Below are positions 22,255 through 34,437 of a stretch of 64,000 nt of DNA, in pieces. Made by a program: the position numbers and the translations under genes. This DNA comes from Gongronella butleri (taxonomy: Eukaryota; Mucoromycota; Mucoromycetes; Mucorales; Cunninghamellaceae): NCBI GenBank assembly GCA_025201375.1, contig JAIWZP010000035.1:286810-350809 (forward strand). Direction: 5' to 3'. Numbering within the stretch: the stretch's first letter is position 1; every line of letters starts with the position of its first letter. The notes beneath the pieces were generated by a model. That model saw only the letters and a list, made by a program, of their open reading frames with translations, was not told the DNA's origin and did not search any database.

Positions 22255-22670
22255 CAGTTGTACGAAACTTTGACATATGGGCATTTCGGACTCTCTCTTT
22301 TCAGAACAAAAATAAAAACAGGAAATCAATCTCGCTGTTGACGAGAAAATCGACATTTACCCATAAATTCACAATTTTGTCTCTGGCACGTCAAGTTGTT
22401 ATACGAAACTTTTACGGTACATGTAGTGGATGTTATCCCTCTCTTCTTAGAAAAAAATAAAAAAGCGAAGGTCAATCATGGGGTTTGTCGGGAAGTACAG
22501 TACGACATTGCTGAAAATTTGGCTGTAGCGCGTTTTTGCAAAAATTATTACTGTACGCGATAAAATCACAATTCGATCATTACCAAACTTTGTCACTTGG
22601 CTATTTCAGCGTCTCTCTTTAAAGGAAGAATTAAAAAACCAGAGGTTGATCGGGCCGTTTTCGTGGTTTG
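22255..22670 (+). repeat. Degenerate tandem units (about 3 copies)
   Basis: The units share the order 'CGAAACTTT/CCAAACTTT..CTCTCTTT/CCTCTCTT..AAAAATAAAAA..AATC' near 22262, 22400 and 22588, each followed by a Y-rich/ACTGTAC segment. Spacing is roughly 140-190 bp. They are strongly diverged. Confidence 0.45.
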
Positions 22671-22884
22671 CTCCGTTTTTACTGTACATACTGTAAGAAT
22701 TGCCACATACAGTACTGTACTGTATTCAATAATGACTACGTATCAACCCAAATTATGAGTTGATTGCTTGCCTTTTTACCTTTGCACTCTGACTATTTTG
22801 ACGCGCCTTGTTCGACATGACATTGGAACCCGTACGTTGACGGGATTGTTGCTCAGATAAATTCGAAATCTCGACATTTTTACA

Positions 22885-24260
22885 AATGCAATCTTGAACA
22901 CCGCAAACCAGGAGGAGTGGATCGCCTCCAAAATTACAGTACTGCTTCATACCGTATTTTTTAGGCCATTTCGTCGCGTCTTATTCATCATGGTGTTGGA
23001 AACCAGAGGTCCGTTGAGCTGTTTTGCAGATGAATCCAAAACATCAATATTTTCACAAATTCAGCAGAGTGGTTCTCGAAATACTGTATTTCGTGGATCG
23101 GGGGATAAAACTGGCACCATTCAAAAGAGACACGACGCTTGGTTGTCATTTCCAGAATGTTTGTTTGCCCGATGCATGAACTTTGCACGCTTGTGAAAGC
23201 CTTTCAAACATGACAAAAATTTTCAACTTCGATGTTCTCGGCAACGGATTAGACGACGCATCATGGCGCTTTTACTAGCGTGTCGAAGAAAGCACCTGTT
23301 GCAAGTTTATCGATTGAGACGAGGTTCATCGAAGGATGGCTAAAACTCGCAGTGAAAATCCACTTTTTCATCAAAATCTTTGATCACGATTTGCTCGACA
23401 ACGGGATAGTTAACCCCCGATTTTTATTGTAATTTTACTAACAAATAGGGGAGCAAAGCATCTAATGGGATGACATGCAGCGCGCTAGTTTGGGTTTTGA
23501 CTTTTTGCATCGGTCATTTCTCCAGGCTACAGCCCATTCAGCGCACAAAAATGTGCAAAGTAAAAATATAAAAAAAATAAAAAAAATAAAAAATTCCATG
23601 CAATCCACGCAACTTAATTTGGAAGTCTCAAACCTTAAATTTTTGCAAAAAAATTCGCGGCAAAGTAGGCAATTTTCTCAGTCGATCGCCGTTCATGCGT
23701 CACTCTTTGCGCGTTTTTCTTTAGTTGGGGTGACCTGTCATTTTGTCGGCCAATAGCAAATCGTCGGAGTTACCTGTTTGGGATGCATTGATCACTCGGA
23801 ATTCGAAATTACCCGTTTTTAGGATTTAAATGTGTGACCCCTGAATTTTTCAAAAGTGGCCGTAGCGCTTTGGGGGTTTCAGCTTTTTTGTTGAAAAATT
23901 TGCGCTGAATTCGATGCGGCTGTTTTTGAGTGGGATCGACCATACAGGTGGCGAGATGAATGCAAAATAGTACAAATAACGGGTTTTTGGTATTTTCGAG
24001 GGCAAAAAAAATCGGGTGGATCCGTCTTGAGCACTAGGCCAGAGTTTATGTCGTGACGCTTTTTTTATGGGCGGGCAAGTAGGATGTAAAAAAATTTCTG
24101 GAGGCACAGCAGGCCCGCAAAGTCCGAAAAACATAAACTTTGGTTTTTAAAATTTTAATGTGGACATTTTAGTGCAGTGTAGCGCGATGCTTCAGGCATT
24201 GAAATGATGGAACGCGCCTGATTCTACCCACTGTGATTAAAAAAATTGGAAGAATCAATC
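22885..24260 (+). repeat. Dispersed repeat R1, most complete direct copy
   Basis: The copy runs from the GTGGATCGCCTCCAAAA region to ATTCTACCCACTGTGATT. It aligns in order with both arms of the inverted repeat at 41.9-45.0 kb and with the shorter copy at 10 kb. I see no terminal repeats or target-site duplication. On the minus strand it carries a short open frame (23850-24134) conserved in the other copies. Confidence 0.75.
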
Positions 24261-24833
24261 ACCACGCTTGCGTGTACGATAAATTCCTAGAATCATGAAA
24301 ATTGTCTTTTTTGTGCCTGTTCTCTGGCGCATATCGAGCGATTTCTTTTGAAACAGAGATTAGATGCGCTTTGAGTTTGCAGCAACGGCCATACTTACTT
24401 TTGAGAGGCATATCATAAGATTACAGAGTCCGCATTATTGTGAAATATCATACGTGCGTACGTAAAATTTCACGAAAACACGAAATTCCTCAGTTTGCTC
24501 GCCTTGCTTGTACTGTATTCCATTATTGAACCTTTTGTCAAGTGCTGTCATCATCAAGCTCGAAGCTGATCTATATTTTCGCATCAATCCCCGCTGTATA
24601 TAGGCAGTTTTTGTAGGCTCCAAATGGATCATTTTCTTCTTTTTTTTAAATTCATCAAAGAAAAAGGGGTACTGGATCCGCGCTGTCGGGTTGAGATGCG
24701 CGTGCTTGCCGCCGGGCTTTTAAAAAAAGACATCACAACGCGGCGCGCCCTTTTTTTTTTTGCAAAACCTTTTTCTTTTGTGCTTTTGTACTTTTTTTTT
24801 ATTCTCCTGCTACGCGTGCCTCGATTTTTAGTC

Positions 24834-26186
24834 ATGGATGCCTTGATCGACCAGCTGGCTATTCGCCCCGCGATTGAAGCACGTAAGTAACGCGTCGCGC
24901 GCGCATTTCTTTTCAAAAAAGAGGGGAAGTCTAGGGCTAATAGTTTGCTTTTTTTTTTTTTTTTTTTTTTTGCGACTTAGACGGTCTCGATGTCGATGAA
25001 CTGGTTGTCAAGGCGGCTGGTGAGCTGAGCAGGCTGCTGAAGATCGACGAAGGCAAGGCGGTGCAGCTGCGCGAAGCTGCGTGCCATCAGGTGTACCCGT
25101 GGCGCACACACATCACGACTTTGAGCGATTTGCCGACGACACGCTTCGTTTCCCTGCACGATCCAAAGCTCGACAGCATGCTGACCGGCGGTGTGCCCTT
25201 GGGGTCCATCACTGAGATCGTCGGTGAGAGGTATGCACAAGAGCGACACGCGAAAAATTTGAAAAAAAGGCAAAAAGAGCTATTTTAAAGATTGATCGAT
25301 TTTATTTTATTTTTTATTTTTTAAATGTGCAGCTCGTCTGGCAAGACTCAGCTGTGTATGCAAATGTGCTTCACGGTTCAAAAGCCGCGGCGACTAGGTG
25401 GCCTCGGAGGAGGTAAGACGAAAAAATCACAAAAAATTAAAAAAAAAATCTCGAAAATGGTGTCTCAATTCATTTGTAACAGAGGCGGTGTACATCCACA
25501 ATGAGGGCAAGTTCTCGTCGACGCGGTGCGCGCAGCTTGCGTCGTGGTATGGCGGCGTGTATGGCGTTGCTCCGGAAGCTCTGACGTCGAAAATCCACGT
25601 GAAACGAACAACGACGACGGATCAGCTGTTTGCATTGCTTGCGTATCAGGTTCCGCTGCTACTCGAGAAGCATGCGGACATCAAGGTGGTGATTGTGGAT
25701 TCACTGGGGGCAGCGTACCGTGGCGGCGGCGGTGGCGGCACGGAGACAGGCGGCACAGGGCGGCACTATGATAACATGGCCGAGCTGTGTGACATTGGCC
25801 TGAGGCTGAAGCGGCTCGCGCACACTCACCAGGTGGCGGTCGTCGTGGTGAATCAAGTGATGGATGCCGTGAACAACAGCCATGAGGCCCGTGCGGCGCC
25901 ATCCACGTCGTCGTCGTCCTCTTCCTTGCCAGACCATGTACACGATTGGCTTGACATGGACCTTCCAGGGTCGTCCATGGCCTATTTCGTCGATTCGTTG
26001 GCAAAGGTACCGACACTGGGCCTCACCTGGGCCAATGCCGTCACCACACGCCTGCGCATGGCCCGTGCCACCATGATGGACGGCCGACCCACACGCCGCG
26101 CACTCTTTGTTGAATTCTCGCCACTTGTCCCTCGTTCCGGCGTGCCGCTGCTCATTGACGACACGGGCATCCATGCCTTGATCTAA
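24834..26186 (+). CDS. RecA/Rad51 paralogue, Rad57/XRCC3-like (4 exons)
   Basis: Exons are 24834-24882, 24981-25230, 25333-25412 and 25483-26186, giving 360 residues. It is a homologous-recombination mediator ATPase that helps load Rad51. Walker A is GESSSGKTQ, split across the exon 2/3 junction, and Walker B is VVIVDSLGA. GGLGGEAVYI and the terminal LGLTWANAVTTRL place it with Rad57/XRCC3 rather than Rad51 itself. A Gly-rich insert and a Ser-rich insert are loops of unusual length. It lies 4 kb from dynactin across repeats, and 315 bp before the next gene on the same strand. Rad57 versus XRCC3 orthology cannot be settled by eye. Confidence 0.88.
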
Positions 26187-26501
26187 AAAAAATGAGACAA
26201 AAAGGACCAATTCAGCCGCAGCCAGCCATTTACTTTTTTTTTTGTTTTGGCTGTGTGTGTGTGTGTTTGCCCATGAAAAGCAAGACCACCAAAATGAACC
26301 CCAGGCGTGCGTTGTTTTCAATTGTTTCAAAATGGTAATCCGATGGGCAGGGTCATTCTTACATCACAAAAAAAAAAAGACAAGCTGACGAGACATAAAA
26401 AGGAGGAACCTGACCCTTTGTTTACTCTTGTGTCTTTTTAGGCTTTTTCGCTCTTTTTTTTTCTTTTCTTTTTTTTTTTTTTTATTATCGATTGATTTTC
26501 T
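26187..26501. other. Short intergenic region
   Basis: It holds a (TG)7 run near 26250, an A-rich/T-rich leader and the promoter of the next gene. Nothing else is seen. Confidence 0.5.
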
Positions 26502-27751
26502 ATGGGCTTTTGCATCAAGAAGAAATTCCGACGCAAGGATTCGCAGCAGCAAAAGAGCATGGCGGCCATTGACGCGTGCACGATTTTGCGTGAGCCTTTT
26601 CCGCCATTGACGACGCGAGTGGCGTCACCGACGGATCTGCTGGATGTGGTGGGGTATCCTCAGCAACAGCAGCAGCAACAGCCATTGCAACAGCAGATGA
26701 ACAAACTTACAGTGCGAAACAAAACACCTCCGAGCATCAGCAGCAACAGAAGCTCCCGTGACCTGCCGCACGCGGCCGCCTCATTCGCCTCCGTGTCCCT
26801 CCCGTCGCTGCACATGCCTGTGCCAAAAAAGGCAACCGTGCCCACACGACGCATCCTCGACGACGGACACGAAAAGACCCTCGTGTTGGAAGATGTCTGT
26901 CCGCAACGAGGTAAAAAAAAAATCCCTACCCCTGCCCCATTTCTTTCATTGTTTCAACCACCTTTTGACACCGTTTTTGTTTCTTTTTTTTGTTTCTTTT
27001 TTGTTTCTTTTCTTTTTTTTTCGTAGAGCTCCTTGCTCTGCAGCAAAAGGTGCAGAGCTTGCAGCGTGAGCGCGAAGATCGACAACGACTTGAATGGCAG
27101 CAACAACAGCTCGAACAAGACATGATGCGTGCCATTGAACACAATCGGGCGAAAATTGATCAATTGTCGCAATCCATCCGGCACGCCGCATCCAATCCGT
27201 CTTTCCGGTCCATGACGCCGCCAATGGACGCGCCGGGCGACCATGACGACGACGATGATCAAGAAGATTACGACGACAATGCGTATCCGCTGCTTTTCGC
27301 GCCCATGTATTGGCAAGATGAGCTTTCATGGGATGATGACCAAGGCAATGGCCATCCAGACAGCGAAGACGACGATGCGAGCATCATCATGGATAATGGC
27401 CAAGGCGGCATGGTCAATGGAGGCGTCATCATGATGCCTGCCTCTTCCAGGTACCAACACCATTATGAGCCTCATATTCCCGGACCGCGTCGCGCGTCCG
27501 TGTCGCCACGTCTTTACGCAGCAGCAGCACCACGTCACATGCATCCTTCTGCTCCTCCTCCATTGCATCTACAGGCACGCCATTATGCCGCGCCATCGCC
27601 GCCCACCCCACGCAGCCGTGCATCTTCATCATCCTACGTGAATCGCGCACCACCACAGCCATTTGTCCCACCCATGGTCTTCAGACGGTCAATGCCGCCC
27701 CCAAAAACCCACTACAGTTGCCCATCCGTCTATGATTCCGAGTTTTATTGA
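26502..27751 (+). CDS. Unknown coiled-coil protein with dual-acylation N-terminus
   Basis: Exons are 26502-26910 and 27027-27751, giving 377 residues. I do not recognise a family. The N-terminus MGFCIKKKFRRK has Gly2 for N-myristoylation, Cys4 for palmitoylation and a basic patch, the classic arrangement for plasma-membrane attachment. A Gln-rich segment follows (about 55-65), then a short coiled coil right after the splice (ELLALQQKVQSLQREREDRQR to about residue 180), an acidic Asp-rich linker, and a Pro/His/Ala-rich disordered C-terminus ending SVYDSEFY. The layout suggests a peripheral membrane scaffold (inference). The intron begins with an A run and ends in T-rich sequence. AATAAA follows the stop closely. 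Confidence 0.75.
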
Positions 27752-27979
27752 CACGATTAAATAAAAATAAAAAAGAAAATAGCCATTCAGCGCCCCGACC
27801 AACTCCAAACAAGAAACGCGCATGATTTTTTTCCCACCCCGGAACCCATTTTATATTGTATTTGTACAGGCGAAACGACTGGGCGCACACCCCCGCGCCC
27901 AACTTTGTTCTTTCCTCTTTCTTTCACTTTTTTTTTTTCTTCTCCCCCCGTTTTTATTCCACCCTTCTCTACAACAACT

Positions 27980-29312
27980 ATGGCTGCTTTGGCTGAGACG
28001 ACAAAACCCATCATTGAAAAGAAGCCCGTCTCCTTTACCAACCTGGCAATTGGCGCGGGTAAAGAAAAAAAAAGGCAAAAAAAGGGGGCACAGGGGGGTC
28101 CCTGGAGAACAAGGCTGCGTGAGAGCCAAACGGAATTGACCGTGTCTTGGCCCTCTCGCCATTTTTTTTTTTTCGCAGGTTTGAACATGTTTGAAGTGAC
28201 GACACTTGGCCAGCCATTTGAGGTAGGATCTTACTCGGAAGCGCGAGGAAGCTTGGCCATTGGCCAAAAAAACAAAATGGTTTTTTTTTTACACGTCTTA
28301 AATATGTATTTTTTTTCACGCGCACTGCAGGTGATGAAGACGCAATTGGCGGCAAATCGCGGTCAGTCGATCATGCAGGCGATCAGGAACGTCTATGGTC
28401 GCGGCGGTATCTTTGGCTTTTATCAGGGCTTGATTCCGTGGGCGTGGATTGAGGCGAGCTCCAAGGGCGCCGTATTGCTTTTCACCGTGTCCGAGTTTGA
28501 ATATCGTGCACTCGTCGCGGGCGCCTCCCCGTTCATGGTAAAAAAAAAAAAAAAAAGAAAAAAAAAAGTGATCCCGGATTCTCGCGCTCGAAAATGATAA
28601 AGTTTGATTGAGCCTTTTTTTTTTTTTTTTTTTTTTTTGATTTGCAGGCCGGCATCATTGGTGGCATGGCCGGTGGTCTCGCGCAGGCGTATTCGACCAT
28701 GGGCTTTTGTACGTTTATGAAGACGGTCGAAGTGACACGCACCAAATCGGCCGTCCAAGAGTCGACGCTCAAGGTGGCCGCAAACATCTTTAAAAAGGAA
28801 GGCTTTGCCGGGATCAACAAGGGTGTCAACGCCGTGGCATTGCGGCAGTGCACCAATTGGGCGTCGCGCTTCGGTATCACGCGTTTCGCGCAGGAGAGCA
28901 TTGCCGAGGCGCGCTATGGCTCAAAGGACACCAAGCGATTGACCATGGCCGACAAGATTGCGTCGTCCGTCGTCGGTGGTGCGCTGTCGTGCTGGAACCA
29001 GCCCATTGAGGTCATCCGCGTCGAGATGCAATCTCAAGTCAAGACCGAGGGCCGCCCCGAAAAGATGACCATCGGCAAGGCCGCCAAATGGATCCATCAA
29101 AACAATGGCATGAAGGGCTTTTACCGCGGCACCACGCCACGCATCGGCCTCGCCGTCTGGCAAACCATCTGCATGGTCGCCCTTGGTAAATGAAAAAAAA
29201 AATGGCGTGTTGAGTATGAAAAAAGCGACTGACGCGCGCGTGTTTTTCTTGTTTTTTTTTTTTTTTTATCGACGCAGGCGACTATTTCCGCGACATGTTT
29301 GGCACCAATTAA
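27980..29312 (+). CDS. Mitochondrial citrate/2-oxoglutarate carrier, Yhm2-like (5 exons)
   Basis: Exons are 27980-28058, 28179-28222, 28331-28537, 28648-29185 and 29278-29312, giving 300 residues, the usual carrier length. It shows three mitochondrial-carrier repeats with PFEVMK (first) and PIEVIR (third) signature motifs, and the Yhm2-type second motif [35 protein letters not shown] and [10 protein letters not shown] match the yeast Yhm2 family well. Yhm2 exchanges citrate for oxoglutarate across the inner membrane, supporting cytosolic NADPH and acetyl-CoA supply, and was also reported to bind mtDNA. Several introns carry an A run at the donor and a T run at the acceptor. Confidence 0.93.
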
Positions 29313-29571
29313 GGCCGATGGACTTTTCCTTTTTCCATGGCTGCGACAACACGCTCTGTACAAAACGACTCTTTTTTGCTCATACACACGGTGGTTTTTG
29401 ATCCTTATTTTTCTCCTTTCATCCATTGCCGTCTTTTTTTTCTTTCCCCACACAGCGCATTGGCCAATTAAAAAATAGCGCGTTCACGTGATTCTCTTTT
29501 GCCGTGGGTCCGTTCAGGGGTCAAAACTTTGTTTCTAAATTGGGAAAGCAGGACAAAAAAAAAAAAAACAA

Positions 29572-30020
29572 CTACATGATCGTGCAATCGGTCATATCTT
29601 TTTGCACAATCTTGCGAATGACGGGCCAGTCGCTTCGGCACGCGGCAAATTCAAACAGGTCCTCAATGCGCAGCAGTCCTTGGTATCGGCTCATGTCGTG
29701 GATCACAGTCTTGATGTCATGCGGATTGTCAATGATGTAAATGTTGGCAAGCGATTTCAGCGCCATAAAATAAGGGGTCACTGTCTTTTGCCGGAGAGTC
29801 ACAATGAAATCATAATACGCGTTCATGTCACTGTCGAAAAGGGAATTGTGTGCGAAAAACGTTAAAATAAGAAAAAAAAAAAAAAAAAGGAAAAAAAAGG
29901 GCCATACCAAATGTAGCGAAAGCCACCTTGCTGATTGACCGTTTGGCCTTTGAGATGCTTGCTCAGGACCCTGTTAAAAAAAAAGGGGACAATTGAGTAA
30001 GATGGCACAGCGACAATCAC

Positions 30021-30067
<47 letters not shown>

Positions 30068-31034
30068 TACTCGAAGAAGCGGCGGCCAATTTCGTTGAAA
30101 AACAGGTCCATGGTGGTCTTTTCGGCGGCGCCTTGCAACATGGACGTGTTTGTTTTGAGGCATTGGATGACGTCGCTGCAGGCCTTTGTGGGATGGAGGT
30201 CGACATGGTCGCCTTGTGGATTGTAGTCGCTAGATTTCTGCTCGCGCCGTAATAACAGCTCGACTTGCGCTAGCAATACCTGGATGCTGCAATCCATGCC
30301 CCGCGCCACACAGTCGTCTAGCAGCCGCTCAAACACCTTTTTATCCTTGTTCACGTCATTCATAAAGTCATTCCGGTCAATGTGCTTGGTCTAACAAATG
30401 AGAAAAAAATGAGTTGGAGCGCGATATACAGAGAAAGACGCGCCAAGCTTCTTTTCAGACTCATAAGCACGCTGTGGCGCGCAGTAGACGCGTCCTGAGC
30501 GCGCCTCACAAATGTCAAAGCGGCATAAAACAACAAAAACGCGCAAAAGCGCGTCGTTGGCCAATAAAATGCCAGTGGATCCACGCGTCCGCATAGCATA
30601 TTCCAGGCAAAACGTGGGTTCGCCATTCATTTGCGGCGCGGATGGCAATGAAAAAAGGGGAAAAAAAAGGCTTACCATGTCCTCATCATAATAAAGTTGG
30701 ACCATTTGCTGGATGACGTCTGCCACGTGGACCAATTCAAAGAATTCGGTGAGTGGAGGCACATTGTCGATGGTCTCGTTATTGTCCAGGGACGGACGAT
30801 ACTTTAAAAGCTGGTCAGACGCCCTGGTGAACAAAAAAAAAACAAATCGTAAAAATGAGCGCCATTGCCCGTAAACCAAATCAAAATCTTACAGGTCAAA
30901 GGCCGGCTTGATGTGGTCAGTGCCCAATGCCTTGAGCAGCCGCATAAAGATCTGCTCATAAGCGCGTTGTCTGGATGAAAATTTTAAAAAAAAAAACCAC
31001 GAAATGAGCCCCATTCTTTCTTTCTTTTCTTTTC

Positions 31035-31070
<36 letters not shown>

Positions 31071-33333
31071 GTCATCCAATTTTGCTTACATATCCTGGCG
31101 CATGCGCCCCGGGAACCCGACCTGGATGAAGCGCTGGACACGACGCTCGGCGTCCTTGTTGACATGGATCAGATGTAGTGCGAGCTCCAGGCTGAGGTAG
31201 TCTTGGATCATGTCGAGCTGAACTTGGGCGCTTTCGAGAATGTCGTTTGGATCACGCTTGCTGTCGTCAGGCGTGGACGGCACGGACGCGACGGACGACA
31301 GCGATGTGGCCGAGCTGGTGGGCGGAATCTGTGTGGATGATCGCGGACTGCTGGGCGAATTGGGTGCGGCGGTGTCGTTGGTCTTGAGCGCCGACGAGCG
31401 CTGGAATGGCGACGCAATCGTGGTGGCCGCCGTGGACACCAGATCCACAGGCACCGTCAGCACCTTTTTAAACGCGCGCAGATAATCTCTACAAAGGCAA
31501 TTGAGCGCGTCAGATCCCTTTTTTCGGTTTTTTTCGTATTTTGCTTGGTTTTGTCTGGTTTTTACCGTTTAAATGTCTCTCTATTTTGATTGGTCATGCG
31601 CTGTGCTTCGTCGGCGTGCCGCTGGCCACGTTTGTGGTTCTGGAAAAAAAAACATGCGCAAGATGAGCTAAAAATTAAAAGCAAAACGCGTCAACTTGTG
31701 AATTTTTCCTACCCATTCCTCAATTCCCTTGTCGCAGGTGTTGTTGACGTATGTCTCCTCCTCGTACAGATAGTCGTCCAAGAAGGGCAGGATGAGTTTG
31801 AAGAGCAAATTGGTGCCACGCTCCTGGTCAAGGTGTGAAGGCAGTGACGAATCCGTCATGGTATCCAGAAGCTCCGTCATGGACGTCAGCGCCATGGCCA
31901 CCGTCTGCAGGTACGCCTTGGCCCCTTTGTCGCGTGCCATGGCAAAGAGCTGGGTAAGGTACTCGGCAATCTTGAGCAAAAAAATAAAAAAAATAAAAAT
32001 CAGAATTGACGCAAATAAGACGCGCCCATGGTTCCATTGGTTCTTACCACGTCCTCAAAGACACGATCGCCAAATTGGTAAAAGACATCGGCCTGTGGCG
32101 GAAAGACTTGGTGGATCAGATGCGACTGCTGTTTTATCTCTTGATTGACGGCAGACACAAATGTCTTGAATGGCTGCAGATTTTGTGGGTCGCTGCAGCA
32201 TAAAAATAAAAGCATCGGGTGAATAAATCAACTCTTTGAGAGGGACAAGACGCGCTTTTTCTTGCTACTCAAACGCGATGCGTTACCTAAAGTTGTCTTC
32301 TGCCGAATAGGGATTGTCGTAAAAGATCTGATGCTTCTGGATGAACGTCTGCACGCAGAGCGAGCCACCATTGAGCGCAACGAGAGCGTGTGCATAGGTC
32401 TGAAAAGCAAATCAAATCAGGGGGTCGAGGTCGGCAAGGGGTGCATGCACGTTCTTTTTTCGCTTTTTATTTTTTTTTACCATCATATCCTCTGTCTTTT
32501 GGTGATCATAGGCGACCTCGAATTCGTGCAAAGAAGCATTCTCAAAATATTGACAGAGCGCCTGCACACCCTCATTGATCTAAAGAATCGAAAAAAAACA
32601 AGAATAAAGCTCAATTCATCCATGGGAATGGCCAGTTTTGCCCTGAAACGCGGTCCAATCCATGTACCAACCCCCACGTACCTCTTGCCAATCATGAACA
32701 ACGTGCGCGGTGCCGAGTCCCACGAGCAAATTGAGGATCTTGCCGCATTCTATGGGTTTTGCGCCGTAATCGTTGAGAATCATGGATTCTTTGCTGTGTC
32801 TGTTGCGCAGGTCAATGTAGTAGGGATTGAGAAGCATGTACAGGCGTTTGAATTGGTCGCGCGCAATGCCGGTGCTCTTTGCACGCGCACGCACGCGGAA
32901 CGGGTCGGTCTGCAGCCCGGGTATCAGCTCGTTCAACGGCTTGTTGTTGATGAAGAACTCGTCCGCCTGGTCAATAAGCACGCCCTTTTCTCGATCGGCT
33001 TAAGAAAGAGAAATAAAAAAAGAAAAAAAATAAAAAGCAAGAAAAAGAAAAAAAAGATAAAAAAAACACGCGTCAATGCCTCATTTTCTTGGATTTTGAC
33101 TCGCTGTTTCTTTTACCAAGCAGGCTGGCAAGGACGCCGGCATTGTCATGGACGAACATGCCTTGCAACTTTGTGTCCCATATCTCGTCGTCATAGACAA
33201 GAACCTTGCAGCGGCGAGAAACACGTGCACAGGTGGCAAGAGTGGCGAGGGGAAGCTGTTTAAAGATGGATAGCAAGACGTTGGGGGGCAAAACGCGCAC
33301 CCTTGTCGGCTGTAAAGGAGGAACAGCAGCCAT
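29572..33333 (-). CDS. Recyclin-1 / Pof6-type F-box protein with Sec10-like domain (13 exons)
   Basis: Exons (minus, 5' to 3') are 33333-33117, 32998-32682, 32579-32481, 32399-32287, 32192-32048, 31970-31713, 31639-31566, 31488-31090, 30970-30893, 30823-30676, 30390-30071, 29970-29908 and 29830-29572, giving 829 residues. An N-terminal F-box (LPPNVLLSIFKQLPLATLA, about 15-60) binds Skp1. The rest is the helical exocyst Sec10-like region (for example RVFEDVIAEYLTQLFAMARD, ERLLDDCVARGMDCSIQVLL, FRYICDMNAYYDF). In yeasts this architecture acts in endocytic membrane recycling of SNAREs and cell separation. A Ser/Thr/Pro-rich disordered insert lies about residues 430-490. The intron 30391-30675 is unusually long. 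Its promoter is shared divergently with the cyclin gene 190 bp away. Confidence 0.9.
31016..31071. repeat. (TTTTC)n microsatellite in a recyclin-1 intron
   Basis: About eight TTTTC units pass into a pure T run. On the sense strand this is a GAAAA tract close to the 3' end of the intron 30971-31089. Confidence 0.85.
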
Positions 33334-33523
33334 TCATATAAAAGGGGGAGGCAAGAAAATTAAGGAGCAAGGAAGGAAAGAGAGAAAGAAAAAAAAAAAA
33401 GGGCGGAATTCAAAATTCGAGCCCATTACTTTTTTTTTTTATGGGGCCCTGCCCTTTTTTTTTTTTCCTTCTTTTCTCTCCCCTTTCCTCTTCCCCCCCC
33501 TTTTTTTTTTACCATCGTATAAT

Positions 33524-34171
33524 ATGTATGACTTGGCGCGACATCCACCAGCTTCGACGGTGAATATGATGGCGAGCTTGCTCGAACGGATTACGAAGAG
33601 CAATGACAAGCGCCTTGCCAAGTTTCCCAAGCGAGCGTCGCCGTTTCTGCCGTTTCATGGACAAGCGTTGCCCACCATCTCCATCCACGCCTACCTTGGA
33701 CGCATTCTCAAATATTGCCCTTGCGCCAATGAGGTGTTTCTTGCGCTTCTCGTGTATTTTGACAGGCTGACGGCATCTGGTTTAAGGATCAATTCGTACA
33801 ATATTCATCGCTTGGTGATTGCGGGCATCATGGTCGCCACAAAATACTTTTCGGATGTCTTTTACACCAATACAAGATATGCCAAAGTGGGTGGCATCCC
33901 TGTTTCCGAGCTCAATGCCCTCGAGCTCGCCTTTTTGCATGCCACCGATTACAGCCTGCACATCTCTGTCCAAGTGCTCAGCACCTATGGCAATCAATTG
34001 CAAGATCATTTCATCCGTGATCAAGAACGCATCAGGCTGAACACGATCAAATTCGACGCCTCCCTTGCCAATTGCAGCACACACCAGCCGCCTCGGTCCT
34101 TTTCCAAATTCGACCCGTGCCCCCCGCCTCACAGACACTCATGGCACGCAGGCCTCTCCATACCCTCATGA
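33524..34171 (+). CDS. PHO80/PCL-like cyclin (single exon)
   Basis: 215 residues, no intron. The cyclin box shows ISIHAYLGRILKYCPCANEV followed by LVYFDRL, INSYNIHRLVIAGIMVATK and the PHO80-type tail NALELAFLHATDYSLHIS. Such cyclins partner Pho85-type CDKs in phosphate, glycogen and morphogenesis control. The start is the first ATG after a T-rich leader and opens MYDLARHPP. The C-terminus after the box is Pro/His-rich. It is divergently paired with recyclin-1. Confidence 0.9.
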   Translation: MYDLARHPPASTVNMMASLLERITKSNDKRLAKFPKRASPFLPFHGQALPTISIHAYLGRILKYCPCANEVFLALLVYFDRLTASGLRINSYNIHRLVIAGIMVATKYFSDVFYTNTRYAKVGGIPVSELNALELAFLHATDYSLHISVQVLSTYGNQLQDHFIRDQERIRLNTIKFDASLANCSTHQPPRSFSKFDPCPPPHRHSWHAGLSIPS

Positions 34172-34437
34172 TCAAGGATAAAGCATCACCCTTGTGCCCG
34201 CCTTCTAGATTCATTCGATACCAATGGCCATTAAATCAACGCTCTTTGTCAGCTTCTTTTCCACCTTTTTTTTTTTTTTTTTTTACGGCCATCGTGAGCG
34301 GTCTTTAAAAAAGTCAAAAAGGGAGATTTTCCTCGTATTTCGCTTTTTCGCTGTTTCTTTTGCCACTTTGCTCGCTTCCTCTCTCTCTTTCTCTCTCACT
34401 TTCTTTCTTTCACTTTCTTTTGCGATTTTTTTTGCCA

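Larger units (their letters stand above)
20642..24833. other. 4.2-kb repeat-rich gap without intact genes
   Basis: From left to right: the dynactin 5' flank (with a still-open frame up to about 20870), a broken Ser/Thr-rich gene (21.4-21.9 kb), repeat R3 (22.0-22.2), degenerate tandem units (22.26-22.67), repeat R1 (22.9-24.3) and the promoter of the Rad57-like gene. The palindromic word TACTGTA/TACAGTA recurs through 22.4-23.1 kb. Confidence 0.6.

Noticed and set aside
30360..30626. Minus-strand 88-residue open frame inside recyclin-1
   Set aside because: It lies within the 285-nt intron, has no acceptor that would include it, and the protein aligns better without it.
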